Part shown: positions 30,925 to 43,331 of the stretch, one piece after another | Numbering within the stretch: the first letter of the stretch is position 1 | Layout of the letters: each line of letters starts with the position of its first letter | Source of the DNA: Sweltsa coloradensis | Lineage: Eukaryota; Arthropoda; Insecta; Plecoptera; Chloroperlidae | Direction: 5' to 3' | NCBI GenBank assembly: GCA_024449915.1 | Contig: JAMZAV010000029.1 | Span: 186,001-250,000, forward strand | Length of the DNA: 64,000 nt | Notes under the pieces: model-generated | Seen by the model: the letters and a program-made list of their open reading frames with translations, nothing else | The model's database searches: none | Told to the model about the DNA's origin: nothing | Position numbers and translations under genes: made by a program

Positions 30925-31200
30925 ATACTGAAGACCAAGCCAACCCTGTCGGCGCCGACACCATCCACGAGCGAAAAATTACCAAGTAGAGACCGACATT
31001 TAAGTAATTTGGAAATACCAATAAATGAGGCTGAACACGATTCCACCCGCAAGTGTCACAAGAATCAACGAGGCTAATTTGGGAACAACCTTAGAATTGA
31101 TTGTGTTTTGTTGCTCGGACGGCTCCGATGTCACCGTTTACCCAGAACAAAATGTATTTAGTACCTTTGTTTACACAATCCTAAGACAAGGAGCAAGGTT
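30925..31200 (-). repeat. Second, diverged SINE1 copy
   Basis: Starts at GAAGACCAAGCCAACCCTGT, continues with GAGACCGACATTTAA, CAAGAATCAACGAGGC, GCTCGGACGGCTCCGATG and ends near CTAAGACAAGGAGC. It lacks both the tRNA head and the tail, and lies directly beside the copy ending at 30901. Confidence 0.6.
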
Positions 31201-32473
31201 TAAAAAGAAGTTGCAGGGAAGCCACTTGGCGACATATTTGCAACCAGCCCTTTATTATTTTACATCGTATTCATCATAGCCTTTTTTGATCAATATCCCA
31301 CAAAGCTGCATTATTTGTTAAAACACAACTTTTATAACTTTTAAACAAAAAGGTGACAGGTTTAAAGTGTAACATTCCTATTATTTTATAAAAATAAATA
31401 AATGCAGTCCTAATTTCAACTGAAACAGTTGTCCCACAATGGTAAGATTTTAATGGTGAAATGGCGTATTTGTGTCCTTATAAATACTTCTTAATACCTA
31501 TTTCTTTTTACTACAGTGCATGAACTTTTGTGCATAGACTACCGCACCCAAATTACATACCAGCAAGTAAACGAACTTCACACTTTCAGAAGAAAAACTT
31601 TTATCTGCAAAATGAGTCGTCCCTGTCTAAACAAAGTTAAGAAGATGACATATTATTATATTTGAAAGGTGGTTTGCTACAAAACTTTCTATTGTAGGTA
31701 GAAACAAATTTTATATTACTGTCGTCACGTTTCTGTTTTTGTTCGAAGAAGAACAATATTGTTGGAACTCTAGCGATATGTTATTTCGCGCAAGGTATCG
31801 TTATTTCTACTTAGTTAAGAACAAGTAATTGGCAACTCACTGACTTTAAAGGAAGCTAAACACAGGCTTGACTTTGATATAAGACGCCGAGCGTGTTAAA
31901 ATACTTGCTTCTGCTTCGCGGTTATTCGGATTGAGTTTCAAAATAAATTACTGGAAACATCAAGAGCTTACGTGTTCCTTTTATAAAGTTGGTTTATTTC
32001 TTGATGTTATCAAATAACATGAAGCATTATATAGTTTTTCCGTAAATGAATTATGGCATGCATATATCTTTAAAACGATTTTTGCTAACAATAAATTATC
32101 AATTAATGAATATATGCATGTACAGTGCGATGTAATTGTAATTATTATCACTTTTTTAGGCCGACTGGATTCTTATTTATAATGCATTTTGTCTTCTACT
32201 TGCCATTGGAGTTTACAGATAGCTTTTAATAAAAACCAATTCATTAAATGGTGTCATGCCAGGATAGAATAATTGTAAGAAAAAGGCTTAAAAATATATA
32301 TTATTGTATATACAAAACATTGTGAGAGTCGGTACAAATTCTGAGATGCGATTTGTTGCTTAAAGTACACTAATCTATATATTATTTGAAACACACACAC
32401 ACAATCCGCCCAAACCACGCTCCACCAAAAAACTGGTTGTAAAACGTACAAATAATAAAATCAATAAGTGAGG
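31201..32473. other. No gene seen
   Basis: AT-rich; no recognised repeats. A short (CA)n run at 32390-32402. Confidence 0.4.
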
Positions 32474-32546
32474 ACCCGGCACCTCCACCAACAATGCTAT
32501 TCTTATGGAGCCAAAACTTTTCTCACTTTACCCGGCATTTCCACCA
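32474..32546 (+). other. Two tRNA-Ala 3'-end-like motifs, 56 bp apart
   Basis: ACCCGGCACCTCCACCA at 32474-32490 and ACCCGGCATTTCCACCA at 32530-32546. The sequence after the second (CGCATATCAC, then ACTATATTTTATAGTAGAAT) weakly resembles that after the copy at 43332, which lies in a TTAA-type element. See findings. Confidence 0.4.
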
Positions 32547-32887
32547 AACGCATATCACTTTTGCTATTTTAATAATACTATATTTTATAGTAGAATACGC
32601 TGAATGTTATTTCATTTTGATAGAATTAGGACTGTGATATGCATTTAATTCGAAAAATAATAGCTTGAAGTAATGTGACTTTTTCAGTACAAGATATGAT
32701 TCACTGGATGGAAAATCACGTTAATTTACTAGATACAGTGAGTGGTAGCTCCACCGATATACGCGAGACTATTTCGGGAGTTTGCTGGTCGATATCGTTG
32801 AAGCTGAAGTTTCTTTAAAGTTTCTTTAATTAATCAAATTGTGAACGCTGGAATTGAGCTGAATTAATTAGCACTTATAATAATATA
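32547..32887. other. No gene seen
   Basis: AT-rich spacer. Confidence 0.4.
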
Positions 32888-33175
32888 AATGTATTTGAGT
32901 CTACCCATACTTATATAACTTGATTTTCATGAGGAACTTAAATCAAGCGATACGCAAACTTAGCCCGACGCATATCGAACCATTAGCGAAACCATCCACA
33001 GTATCGAAATTTTTAATGAAATTATAGCAACATGTATGGACAGCTGCGAAGCACCGCGAACTTAACGCAGAACAACAAGGCGTGATCAGAAAAACTCTGA
33101 AATCGGGAAATTTGGTGCTATTTCTATTTGAAGCATCCAAAGTCACGTTACAAACTCCTAAGACAAAACTTACCA
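32888..33175 (-). repeat. Strongly diverged SINE1 body
   Basis: Recognisable order of SINE1 blocks: GAGTCTACCCATACTTATAT, GATTTTCATGAGG, AGCGAAACCATCCAC, TATGGACAGCTGCGAAGCAC, AAAGTCACGTTACAAACTCC. Many one-base insertions and deletions; no tRNA head. This is the oldest SINE1 copy in the window. Confidence 0.6.
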
Positions 33176-33284
33176 GTCGTAAACCATCCTACAACCCTAC
33201 CATAGATTATTTCACCTAGTGATAAGTTCGTTCTGCGGACAGTTATACTACTTAACGACGACTCGTACGTTCAAAGGGTGTCAC

Positions 33285-33430
33285 TTGTGTTTTTCTCTGT
33301 GTATCTGTGTGGTGAAAAACAGGCGATCGACTGAACCGATTGCGCTGACATTTTAAACAAACATCCGGGGAAATTTCTATGGTGCTATTTACATTTTAAA
33401 GCAAATCTTACTCAATTACAAGCTACCATA
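33285..33430 (+). mobile_element. Helitron-like interior fragment J
   Basis: Contains GAACCGATTGCGCTGACATT and AAACAAACATCCGGGGAAAT, matching the interior of copy I at 35222-35265 (GAACGGATTGCACTGAAATT then AAAAAGATATCCGG) in the same orientation. No ends are left. Confidence 0.45.
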
Positions 33431-35149
33431 GAAATAATATTTTAAAATGTCCAGAAAAAAGGTGTAAAATTAACTTTAAAGCAATGGCATTGATCCTCAA
33501 AAATCTATACATATACGAACATGAATATATATTTGAAGAAGATGAATGATAGAAGAGACCAAGGATAGCATGGAAATCGTACTTTTACGACTTGTGTTCA
33601 GTTTAATGTAATATTTTGCATTTACAAAGATGTCTTTTATGAGACGATTCTAGAATAGATTGAACATGTCATAATTTTATATAGTAATATGACTAGACTG
33701 TGAAAGTTTGGAATTCGAAGCAGACAATCAAGTCTATGCGATTTGAAACCGAACGCTCATATCCATCGTCTAGGAACGACATTATCCTTCCTAGATATTA
33801 TTTTACAAAGACCACCAAAAACATTTTACCTTGTTATCGAAAATATATGCACTTTTACCAAAATATATTAATTAATATTTGTATTCTCATGTGTACAACA
33901 TTTGGCAATTTGGCAACATGTGGCATTATAAAAATGAATGCAAGAATGACAGAAAGAGCAACTTGCATTATTAAAATATTCGTGAAATTATCATTCATTA
34001 CTTATCGTTTGCTATTAAAATATAATGTATAATATATATAGCCCATTGTTGTGTACATTATTAAATTATGAATCAATTTACTTAAACCGCAACTGAAATA
34101 TACGAAATCTTTTGATGAACTCATTCCATTTTTAAACACTATAAATAAGCGATATGAAAATGAATTGCGGATGCCACCTTTGTAGTAGAATTGTTTGTGA
34201 GGAAAGATACACAGTGTTATTTATAAGAGGAAATAATTAAAAACGGGATGTTGAAGACGAGATTGGGGCGGTCTAGAACAGCGCTCAGACACGAATACGA
34301 CCTGCATGGGTTTGGTGTGATGCGGATATCACGTGACCCAAATGACGACGCCGCCGCCTTATGTGGGTCAGACTGGGATAAACAGGAAGCTGAATAATAA
34401 GAAACTGTAACAGGTGGCAGAGAAGTGGTACAAAGTGGCAATCAAATCCACTTTGCTGTTTCTACTTGACTGGCTTACGAGGTACAAATAGTTTGAGAGA
34501 GTAAATGAATATAGTTCTTAGAGAGACTTTACAGTTGAGCCAATTTCGCCCGCTCTGCTGTAACCGTTTATTGCATTCAGAACACGAGGTGAGCTCCTAC
34601 CACCCCTACCCTCACCACACCTGTGTGTGTCCAGCACGGGACGTCTTAGGTTTGTAAGTTCTTACCCGCTTCGCGGGTGTCTTCAGTAGTTGCTCAAACC
34701 ACATTCCTAGGTTAGAGTAGTGAAAAATGAGCTGACGCTGAAGCTCACTCAAATCAAATAATCCGCAAATAACAGAGTTAAATACTTAACGTTCGGTGCT
34801 CATGCAATAAATAAAACACAATTCATCAATTTAAATTTAACTATAAGGAACATAATTAGAAGCGTTCCGATCTCGTACTATATCATATAAAACATGTATT
34901 ATGAATCATTTCTTTATTACAATTCATAATAAATAATAATTTAAATGCGAATACAAAATAAGAGATGCAATATTCACAATTACTGTCATTGAAAATGAGA
35001 GTAAAATATAGATTCGAAATGTAAAAAAGTATTTGTAAGAGGCCCTGGTTTCTCTTCACAACAACGATAATATACTTAAAGAGATTTTCTTCGGTTTTTA
35101 TCTGCTAATCAGGAAAACATAAGAACAATTGTCGTGGAACAATAAAACC
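33431..35149. other. No gene seen
   Basis: Mostly AT-rich. The 110-codon frame at 33700-34032 is AT-driven. A GC-richer interval at 34230-34740 contains CCAGCACGGGACGTC (also found near 46830 and in reverse near 54990), suggesting an unclassified repeat. Confidence 0.4.
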
Positions 35150-35313
35150 CTGTAATTTTTTGGCACTTTGGTGATTCTGTGTGTATGTATGTGTGTGTAC
35201 GCCGAAAATCAGCCAAATCGCTGAACGGATTGCACTGAAATTTTAAAAAGATATCCGGTACGAGTGAACTGAGAACTTCTTACAAAATCAGCCACATCCG
35301 CTACGATTTAAAC

Positions 35314-35636
35314 CAGTGGTTAATTTGTACAGAAAGAGGTGGGTATACGCATTTAGATTATATCGTGGTGTATGGACTTGCGTGTGCCGCAAGGGAAGGG
35401 GTCTGGGGCAAAGCCTCAGCCGCCGGAAGCGATTTTTTTGCGGCCTTTTTCCCCTCTGGAATCTAGATAACTTGTAGCGCGATCTGAGACAGGAATTCAC
35501 TAAAATACTAATTGCAATAATTTATTGGAAACGTGTGTTTCTTTTTAAGGATTATATATTTTGTACATATTTTGTTCTGTTTTAAATAAGGTGGGTATAC
35601 TTCGTATAACTGCGATCCATTACAAATTAACCACTG
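35314..35636. mobile_element. hAT-like MITE, CAGTGGTTAATTTGTA family
   Basis: The terminal inverted repeat CAGTGGTTAATTTGTA (35314-35329) matches TACAAATTAACCACTG (35621-35636), and GGTGGGTATAC recurs just inside each end. The flanking 8-mers ATTTAAAC (35306-35313) and ATTTTAAC (35637-35644) agree at 7 of 8 positions, as expected for an old hAT insertion. Copy H provides the uninterrupted sequence (GCGATTTAAAC). Total 323 bases, no transposase. Confidence 0.8.
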
Positions 35637-35884
35637 ATTTTAACTAAGAAAAAGTGTACGATTAAATTGAACGACAATGGTTTTGTTCTTGATTTTTTTT
35701 ATCTGTCATTCGCTGAAAATTGTGCATGCATAAACCAAGGTGTATCGAATCTTGCACGGTCAAGGTACCTCCAAATTCGTTCAGAGATTGAGTAAACCTT
35801 GCAATTTTTACACGTATTTTGTACTGGCTATGTTTTCCATAGTATTATCACAGATTATGGACTACGCTGTGTTATATGCATTTA

Positions 35885-35999
35885 AAAACATGTTTTATAA
35901 TTTTTTTAAATACAATCCAGAAATTACAACATCTTCCCGACCAGGGTTTGAACCTGGGTCTCCCACATTCCAGATATAAAGGCGCCTTAGCCAACTAGA
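35885..35999 (-). repeat. SINE2 tRNA-like segment within copy I
   Basis: On the minus strand: GTTGGCTAAGGCGCC, GGAATGTGGGAGACCCAGG, GGTTCAAACCCTGGTCGGGA (B box intact), TTTCTGGATTGTATTT. It is a better-preserved head than the copy in H. Confidence 0.6.
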
Positions 36000-36194
36000 C
36001 TAGAAAACTCCAATTTCGTTGAAAGACGTGTGAGCTAGTCATGTGTTAAGTACGCTTTCAACTCTAGCCTATAGGCTAGGGAGGGAAGACTCTTGCTGGA
36101 TGCAGCCTGAGGTAGAATGAGGAAAGGGAATGTTAATGGGTAATCAACACACGACTCGCTCACTCGTCTAACAACGAGTTCGGCATTTTCCTAG

Positions 36195-37014
36195 TATATT
36201 ATATATTTTGTTCATATTTCTCAATAACGGAATACTTGAATTGTGCTGAAGGGATGTCCATCAACACATATTGCATTACAAAGTGTACGTTGTATGAATA
36301 CACAAATTGAGAGAATTTTAAGCGCGAAGTTTCTCGCTTAAAAATCCAAATAAACACAACAATACGTGACTAGGTAATATAAATATAACATGTACGTGTC
36401 TTTTAAGATACAATAAAAATAAAGCATTTATATAGTGTTAATTTTCTAGAATGAGGTCATTATAATATCAATATTTTATGTAACTAGGTTTAGAAGGAGG
36501 GCAATTATTACAAATAAATCAATTGAGCTTAAAATTAGTTTTAAAATATGCACAAATTATAATCTTAATATACGATTTGTTATGGAGTCGGTACAACCGT
36601 CTCAATGTAATAGGGAACTAGCCTTAGTTTCAAATTTACGTTCTACATTTTAGTTTAAATAATCTTCACATTTGAAAGAAATTTTAAAAAATCAAATCCT
36701 TCTAAACTACGGGTGAAGAAAATAAAAGTTATAGGGACGTAGTTCGCAGCATGCTCACCGTAGGCTGCTTCAAAATGGCCGCCTTGTCGCTCATATTTAT
36801 CTCGACTGGTAAGCCTGGCCTAAGTTGGCTACAGAAATGACTAAACAGGGTTTTGACAACGCTGACTCCTTAAACAGTAAATGTAAATGCACTTATGGTA
36901 GATTTTATATCGCGGCATTCTTAATATAGAAATCTAAACGATAAAACGACTGATAGGGAGCAAGGGGAGTGGTCTGCTAGCTTCCTTTGAGTCTGCGCCA
37001 AACTGCGTAACTCC
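36195..37014. other. No gene seen
   Basis: AT-rich. A short GC patch at 36740-36800 contains AAAATGGCCGCC, which resembles a YY1/Pho site; no other support for a regulatory role. Confidence 0.4.
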
Positions 37015-37021
37015 ATACTAC

Positions 37022-37763
37022 CAGAGTCGATAAAGAAGTTTCCCTTTGGTGAGGTCCCCTTACTCCCAAGTCAAAACGGAATCTTAACGTCCTGCGCGAT
37101 GAGGGCGGCTCCAATGTGAAACTTAAAAAGCACTGCACGCTAAATACGGTCAGTAGTTATCGATGTGCAGTGACGCTGAAATCAACAAATAACAGAGGAA
37201 ACGTCAAACTTCAATTTATTTCAATCATTTTAGCCCAGGGCCCAAGTCTTTTAAAACGATTAACTTTTGGTTTATTAATGAACTTTAAAGTGTTGCGCAG
37301 GCGTCACGACATTTTCGTGCGAAATAATTTGAGATATGCAAGTGTTTAAGCCTTACGGACGTAAGTGTATCCTAGGCCCAAGGCCACAATACAGTTTTTA
37401 GACGTTTACGCCCTTGGCATTCAAATCCAAACCTTGAGCAATCCCGATTGTCGGCCTAGGTCCTAGGTTTAGGTCTACTACGTCAGAAATATACACATAA
37501 ATAAAGAGAGTTTGTTTTAAGCAAAAACATTCGCCAACATTCGATCGTAGTTAATATTTTGACGTTTCCGCCATTTGTCGTCATCGACTGTTAACTACTA
37601 GTAGAAAAGTGACGTTGTTTTATTGAAGAAGTTCCATCAATCGTCACACAGAGTCGCGCGGAACGTTAGATTCCAAACGCCAAAAACCGACTTTTTATTT
37701 AACCCAGGGCGTTATAGGGAGTTGGAGGACCTACCCAACGGGGAAACTTCTTTATCGACTCTG
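37022..37763. mobile_element. 742-bp TIR element with 7-bp target duplication
   Basis: The left end CAGAGTCGATAAAGAAGTTT CCC (37022-37044) is repeated in reverse at the right end (to 37763); after a short diverged stretch, AGGTCC is shared too. The flanks are ATACTAC (37015-37021) and ATACTAC (37764-37770), an exact 7-bp duplication. No transposase is encoded; the frames inside lack domains. A 7-bp duplication with CAG...CTG ends does not settle a superfamily: hAT normally makes 8 bp, Dada 6-7 bp. Confidence 0.8.
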
Positions 37764-37770
37764 ATACTAC

Positions 37771-39582
37771 TTTTCGTGTACCGTGTTGTTTTTGGCGGGA
37801 AACCAGATTCAAATTTGTTGTCAAGTATTGACCATAATACGAACTCGATTTTTTTTAATGTTTTTTAGTTGTTATTGATAACATGTTCGAGTTCTGGAAT
37901 GAAGGCTATAGTTCCCTATAATAACTGTCTTGGTGGGAGAAAGGCTTTGGCCTGTTTGAACACGAGAATATAAGTCCTCGAAGATTGAGAAAATCTGTCG
38001 TCCGACTCCCTACAACGCTCTATCCGTACGTGGGTTGACCTGTTCAGCACGGGCAAGTCCCGTTTGTGTGTTGAGTGTTGACCACATTACACATTATTAA
38101 TAGTGTCGTAAAATGCTCTTTACAGGTGACGCAAAACTTCCGAAACATGAGGAAAACACTTAAATTTCCAGTTATTTTTCACTTAATTTTGATGTATAAA
38201 TGGATGAATAAATGTGAATGTACTTATAGACCATGTGAATTCATCAATCTCATTTAATTTTTCCCAAAAATTAGTTAAACACTATACCGGACATAGTTTA
38301 TCAATAATGATCAATTGACATTATACGAAAACAATTTTTTTGTTAGTTTACTGATTTTTTGGATAGTGCACCCAATAAAGACGAGTGTTGTGAATTTAAT
38401 TATGAATAAGCAGGAATGTGTCGGGCACAAAAATCACTATAATCGTCTATATTGGGCGTACTTCAAACCCAAAAATAAATAAACAATAGTTTGGTTATGT
38501 CAAATGAAATGATTAGCTGTCCTAATTTGTTGATTCGCCGAGTACACAAAATTAAACATTACTAAAGTTAGCCCCGCGCTCTTGACTCCCAAGTGTAACC
38601 AGAACAATTATTATCATCATTGTTCAAGAAGCAAAGCTTTATGCGTAGTATCTCTTAAATCTCCCTGTAAACGTATGCAATGCTGACGCCAGCCACTCGT
38701 GAGCTCGCTGGTCCGCTAGCCGAGTAGAGTCAACAGAGTCGATGTGTTTCTAACGTGGTACCCCCAGCCTGTCAGTTCAATAGCTTTTGTTCGCCTAGCA
38801 AACGATCCAAGCGAACCAAGGACGGAGTCGTTCTTTTTCCAACAGAACTTTTCTTCCTTGTTTTTGGGGTCGTTTCATGAATGCCAGTGTTAGATTTCAA
38901 CATTCCCCGACTATATTTTTCTCCCGGATTCTTTCTCTTGCGACTTTAATGTGACCTATTTGAGAGTGTTTGCGGTAACGGGCCATTGCTCGAAACGCCT
39001 TTTATACGGGCTGGTTTTGTTTTTAAGTGATTGAGATTTTACCACACACTTTTTAATATAATGATGCAAATCTGTAGAATGTTTTCTCTGGGCTATTTAT
39101 CAAACCGTCTCATATATTAAATGTGCCATTGCCGACCGTGCAATCGACAAGAAGCATGAACACTATGTCTAAGATATTGCTATGTCTCGAGGGCGCTGTT
39201 TAATGATTAATCTGTACACGTACTTACTACAAAACGTAATAAAATTACACGTACACAGTTTTACAGCTCGTTGTTCGCAAAGTTTAAAACTATGTCAGTA
39301 AACCTCTAGTATGTTTTTATAGTTTATTGATATTATTTTAATTTTTTTGTTTAGCTGGACTAAAACTTCCAGGAGGTTGTTAGAAGTGAGTTAAGGTGAC
39401 TAGTGGTGGTGGTGATTGCCAGCTTGAAAATAAGACCAAAAAAACGTAATATTATTTATTTTATTAGTTTTTGGTATATCACATGTGTTTATAAGGGATA
39501 TGACCTCGTTTTGATATTGCTTATGATTAGAATAATTGTGTACTAATATAATGCAGCTACAATTAAGAATTAAAATGTACCC
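37771..39582. other. No gene seen; GC-richer patch at 38680-38900
   Basis: Mostly AT-rich. The patch at 38680-38900 (CGTGAGCTCGCTGG, CCAAGCGAACCAAGGACGG) has composition like a promoter or 5' UTR but no adjoining coding frame. CAGCACGGGCAAGTCCCG at about 38045 may belong to the CAGCACGGG repeat. Confidence 0.35.
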
Positions 39583-39700
39583 GTCCTGATGGTCTAGTGG
39601 TTAAGACGCTCACCTAGAATGTGGGAGACCCGTGGTTTGAATCCGGTTGGGCGGACTACTTTATTTCTGAATTGTATTTAATAATAACAATCATTGAATA
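39583..39700 (+). repeat. SINE2, tRNA-derived (AGA-like anticodon)
   Basis: tRNA-like head 39583-39656: A box GGTCTAGTGGTTAAGACG, anticodon stem CTCAC/GTGGG with loop CTAGAAT (anticodon position AGA), B box GGTTTGAATCC. Only the outer four acceptor pairs form. The head runs into TTTCTGAATTGTATTT, the same post-head segment as in Helitron-like copies H and I. Confidence 0.65.
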
Positions 39701-41128
39701 ATGAAAAAAATACAATAAATGTGATCTTGTTACACACTCTAGACAAACGTGTATAGGAAAGTGTCAAACAAAATGATTTAATTCTCGATTTGGATGTCGG
39801 AAACCCGAGTGGAATGTATATTTAATAAATCAGAATTAACAAATCCGATCGGGATGGATATTTTAATTTCTGGATTGTATTAATATCAAAAATTGTTAAG
39901 ATGAATCGTTGATAAAGATAAGTTATATATAAATCAAACGTGATAAATTTAATTTAATGCACAATTCACGGAGGTAATTACTGGCAGCGTAGTGACATTT
40001 GGTGGGATCATCAAAGTCCATTCGCAAACACTTGTGGTTAACCTGTTGGAACAGAGATCCATGGATCCATGACAGCTAAAGGTGAGCACTGGCTGCATAC
40101 ATTCCCTTATACCTCTGTGGCTGTATCTGTTCACCACGAGTCTATCCTTTTACGTAGATTTAACTTTAAAAAAATATTCATGCTACCTACTAATATGGAA
40201 ATTTAAAAAGTGAGCTGTATAAGTTAAGTGGTTTTATTGTTATACTGATATGTGATGTAAAACTGAATATGTTGCCTTATATAACAATATTATATTTAAC
40301 TATTTTTAATTTTATAGTTGGACTATAATAGTGATCTTATGTATTACAATTGACATTGGACCATGAAATAATTTTTATTTTATTCTTGTATTGTATTTAT
40401 TGTTAAATTTTGTGTTTGTGTAAAGTTTACTCGTTTATCCTTATAGCTACATAAAATATATTTTTTTAAAGGCAAGTGTGGCTGTACATAAATTTATTTT
40501 TGTTTCCATGATAACTGTGCAAAATCCTAAAACAATTGTGGTGCCAGTCACACAGTCAGCCAAGCGAATAGATATTTGCATAATTCTTGAAAAGTGAGAT
40601 TTTAATAAGTATTTCTCCTGATTACCGGTATTAAAATTATTATTATTTTATTTTGCAAACATATTTTATATTTGGTGCAATGCACATATTTATTTATTAT
40701 CTATGGAATGTTTGGCCTGCAGATTTGACGAGTATTTGCGACGAAAACTAATGTTGAATGAAAAACAAATTGTTACTTTAGGTAAAAGAGAACAAAATGT
40801 CTTGTCTGTTTTTTACAAATGATTTGTGTGTTCGCTTCAGACACGTTCAACTGGTTTAACCTGTGTGTCCATACTGTCACCCCTACTTCTAAAAATGCGA
40901 CAGCCTAAACGAGAGTGGAGTTAAACCATGTCAGTTCCCTGCCCTATGCAGTAATGGTTGAGGGCAGGTTCAATAAAACATAATTTGTAGGAAGCCATTC
41001 AACCCCGTAGCAATTACAGAAATGGTGTTTCCAAGTAAGACATTACATAAAACTTAATTAGATTAAATCTGTGCTGGGGAATAAATTCAATGCTTTAAGG
41101 GGAATCGTTTGCTAAAGACAAATGTCGG

Positions 41129-41132
<4 letters not shown>
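39701..41132. other. No gene seen; SINE2 scrap at about 39845-39885
   Basis: At 39845-39885 the strings GATCGGGATGGA and TTTCTGGATTGTATT repeat the end of the SINE2 head. The rest is AT-rich. The 62-codon frame at 39949-40137 has no recognisable domain. Confidence 0.4.
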
Positions 41133-41168
<36 letters not shown>

Positions 41169-41222
41169 CGTACATTGAGCATTATCAGAACGTGTATAAG
41201 CTTTAAAACACACACACACACA
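41133..41222. repeat. (GA)n and (CA)n microsatellites
   Basis: A (GA)n run at about 41134-41166 and a short (CA)n run at about 41208-41222, separated by unique sequence. Confidence 0.9.
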
Positions 41223-41802
41223 CCAGCCACTTACACAAGATTATCAAACAATGTAAACAAATTATCTTAACTATTACCATTGTGTACATTTTAAGTTTTA
41301 ATAATTGTAATATTCACGGAGCAGTGTGTATGCATTTTTTCTGTAATTTCTAAGATGGCGTAACGTACATATGTAATTGATTTTTCTTAATTATTCTCAA
41401 CCTCACGATAATAAACTAATTAACTTATGTTTAAAAAATTTAAAAGTTGTAAACATAAAATTATTTAACAACTCCTGAATGACTTGAATCAACTTTATAA
41501 TTTTTTAAGCACTTGCATACAATTTCCAATACAATTGCCAAAACATTTGTTAAACTACGAATGTAGTAGCCATTAGTTTTGTTGGAATTATATTTTTGCA
41601 GTTATTGTTTGGACGTACTTGCTTAAAAATAATTGTTTAACGTCATCATACTATTGACTTACTAAATATGGTTGATTTAAAACTCTCTTACATAAAACAT
41701 TTTTTTGCACAAAATAATGCAACCAATGATCTAATAACTTAAGTACTTATTTAAATATTATGGATAATATTTATTTAATATATATTTAATTAAAAATAAA
41801 CC
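41223..41802. other. No gene seen
   Basis: AT-rich spacer. Confidence 0.4.
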
Positions 41803-41990
41803 GACAGTGTTGGCTCGAGCGTTAAGCGCAAGGAGGTCCCGGATTCAATCCCTTGCATAATGCAAGGGATTGAATCCTCTTAAAACAGACCTCGGACATC
41901 CCTTCACAATTATTTTTTCTCCAACACCCAGTCAGGCACCTAAATATGGGTGTGCATTGCACGCTGGGTAGATATACCACCAGAAAAAAA
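41803..41990 (+). repeat. SINE4, internally deleted, with a perfect 37-nt palindrome
   Basis: The head CGACAGTGTTGGCTCGAGCG and AGGTCCCGGATTC match SINE4 at 62775-63027 (reverse). The ~80 bases between head and body present in the other two copies are missing. At the junction lies a perfect palindrome at 41841-41877: GGATTCAATCCCTTGCAT, one A, then its exact reverse complement. The body continues with CCTCGGACATCCCTTCACAA and the end GGTGTGCATTGCACGCTGGG. Confidence 0.7.
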
Positions 41991-43331
41991 TCAAATACAT
42001 ATAAAGCATAGTCAGAGAGTTAAAGTGTGTGAGAGAGCCCCCATCATTTCGGCCCCCGATACGCAGTAAAGTACGGTACGTGTATCGTTCATAAACTTAC
42101 TAACCAAGTTATAAAGTTATTGCGTGAACTCTCGACGCATGGTTATACTTACCAGGGGCTCTCAACTTGTACTACTTATTTTAGAAACCAAGCGAGTTTG
42201 AAGTTCAGGTTATGTTATTTAACACGGGTACAAGACAAGGCATGAGTTAGTGTGAAACTTTACCAGCGTGTGTAATGTCTGGCCTGATTTAGAATCGTTC
42301 CTCAGAAGAGGCGCCACTTCGCAGAATTGCCAGCTAAGCAACATTATGCAAATTCTCTAGAAACTACGTCAGAAGTGAGTTTCAGCTTTCATTTCGGTGA
42401 CGGGCTTTTTAATGGCAAGCTCCACTTATTTTCTCTCTTGTAAAAATTCAAACAAAATGTTTTTGTTTTTGCGTTTTTGCATATTATGTTCGGTCTAGAG
42501 AAAAAAATGTCTACTTCCAATTTCACAACGTAAGATGCTAAAAAAAAAAAGAATTCGCAAAATATAGCTTGTGTTTGATCTATAATATAATGTTACACAG
42601 AAACATTTTTTATAATGAACGTTATGCCTTGACAATTGGATATTTCGAACTTTTCAAATCAAATACTAGCTCTACAATTTAAAATCATTCTCAATGTTTC
42701 TTAATAAATACAAAAAGGGCCACTAGTAATAGAAATAATTTTCAAAAGATTGCACTTTCTCTGCGGAGCAATGATTGCATTTTTTATATGTAGGACTTCT
42801 ATGATAAATTCCGCTTGAGAATTCATAAGCAGTTTCACTTCCCCTAATATTACATTACAACTTTGTGCAAATTATATTTTTACTTTCATGTTCATGACAA
42901 AATGTATGTTTTAAAACTAGATAAAATCAACAATAACTTAAACATGGCAATTGATTAATAAAATAAAATAAATTCAAATCTTAAAATTGTTGCTTACTAT
43001 CGTTGCATCAAGCACAATAAAACACAGTCATAACTTCTGCTTAATGTACTCTTGAGAAGTTTCATAGAAAAATATGATTAAAATCAAATTATAATTTTAA
43101 AAAAAAATTACTGTACAACGCACTCTCCAAGTGTGTGAAATTACGGCATCTCCCTCTGAATTCCTCCAATGTTACGTAGGTTATTTTAGACGTTCGATAT
43201 TTCAGACAGATTCGTATAATCTATGTTACATATTCAAATTTATTTAACGAAACAAAATGGAAAACGATCCTTCAATTGAATAATATCAACATGTTTCGCT
43301 CAATGGTGAATTTAGTATGAAATGGGTTCTA
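41991..43331. other. No gene seen
   Basis: AT-rich with a slightly GC-richer part at 42030-42420. No shared repeats recognised. Confidence 0.4.

Larger units (their letters stand above)
35150..36194 (+). mobile_element. Helitron-like element, copy I, with hAT insertion
   Basis: Ends CATTTTCCTAG at 36194 with the inverted start (CTCACTCGTCTAA) just upstream. A second, opposite CTAG end at 36000-36003 makes 36000-36194 a palindromic pair of ends like the one in copy H. Left of that lie SINE2 (minus) and the interior shared with H in reverse (GAACTGAGAAC, GCTACGATTTAAAC). A hAT-like MITE interrupts it at 35314-35636. The 5' end is not clear; similarity fades near 35150 in a GTGTGTATGT tract. 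Confidence 0.65.

Noticed and set aside
30718..31077. 119-codon plus frame and 104-codon minus frame
   Set aside because: Both lie inside SINE1 sequence and its tRNA-like head; a similar frame recurs at the 54.5 kb copy only because the repeat does.
33700..34032. 110-codon plus frame
   Set aside because: AT-driven codons, no motif, no regulatory context.
38680..38900. Promoter or 5' UTR of a gene
   Set aside because: Only composition supports it; no coding exon follows within the window.
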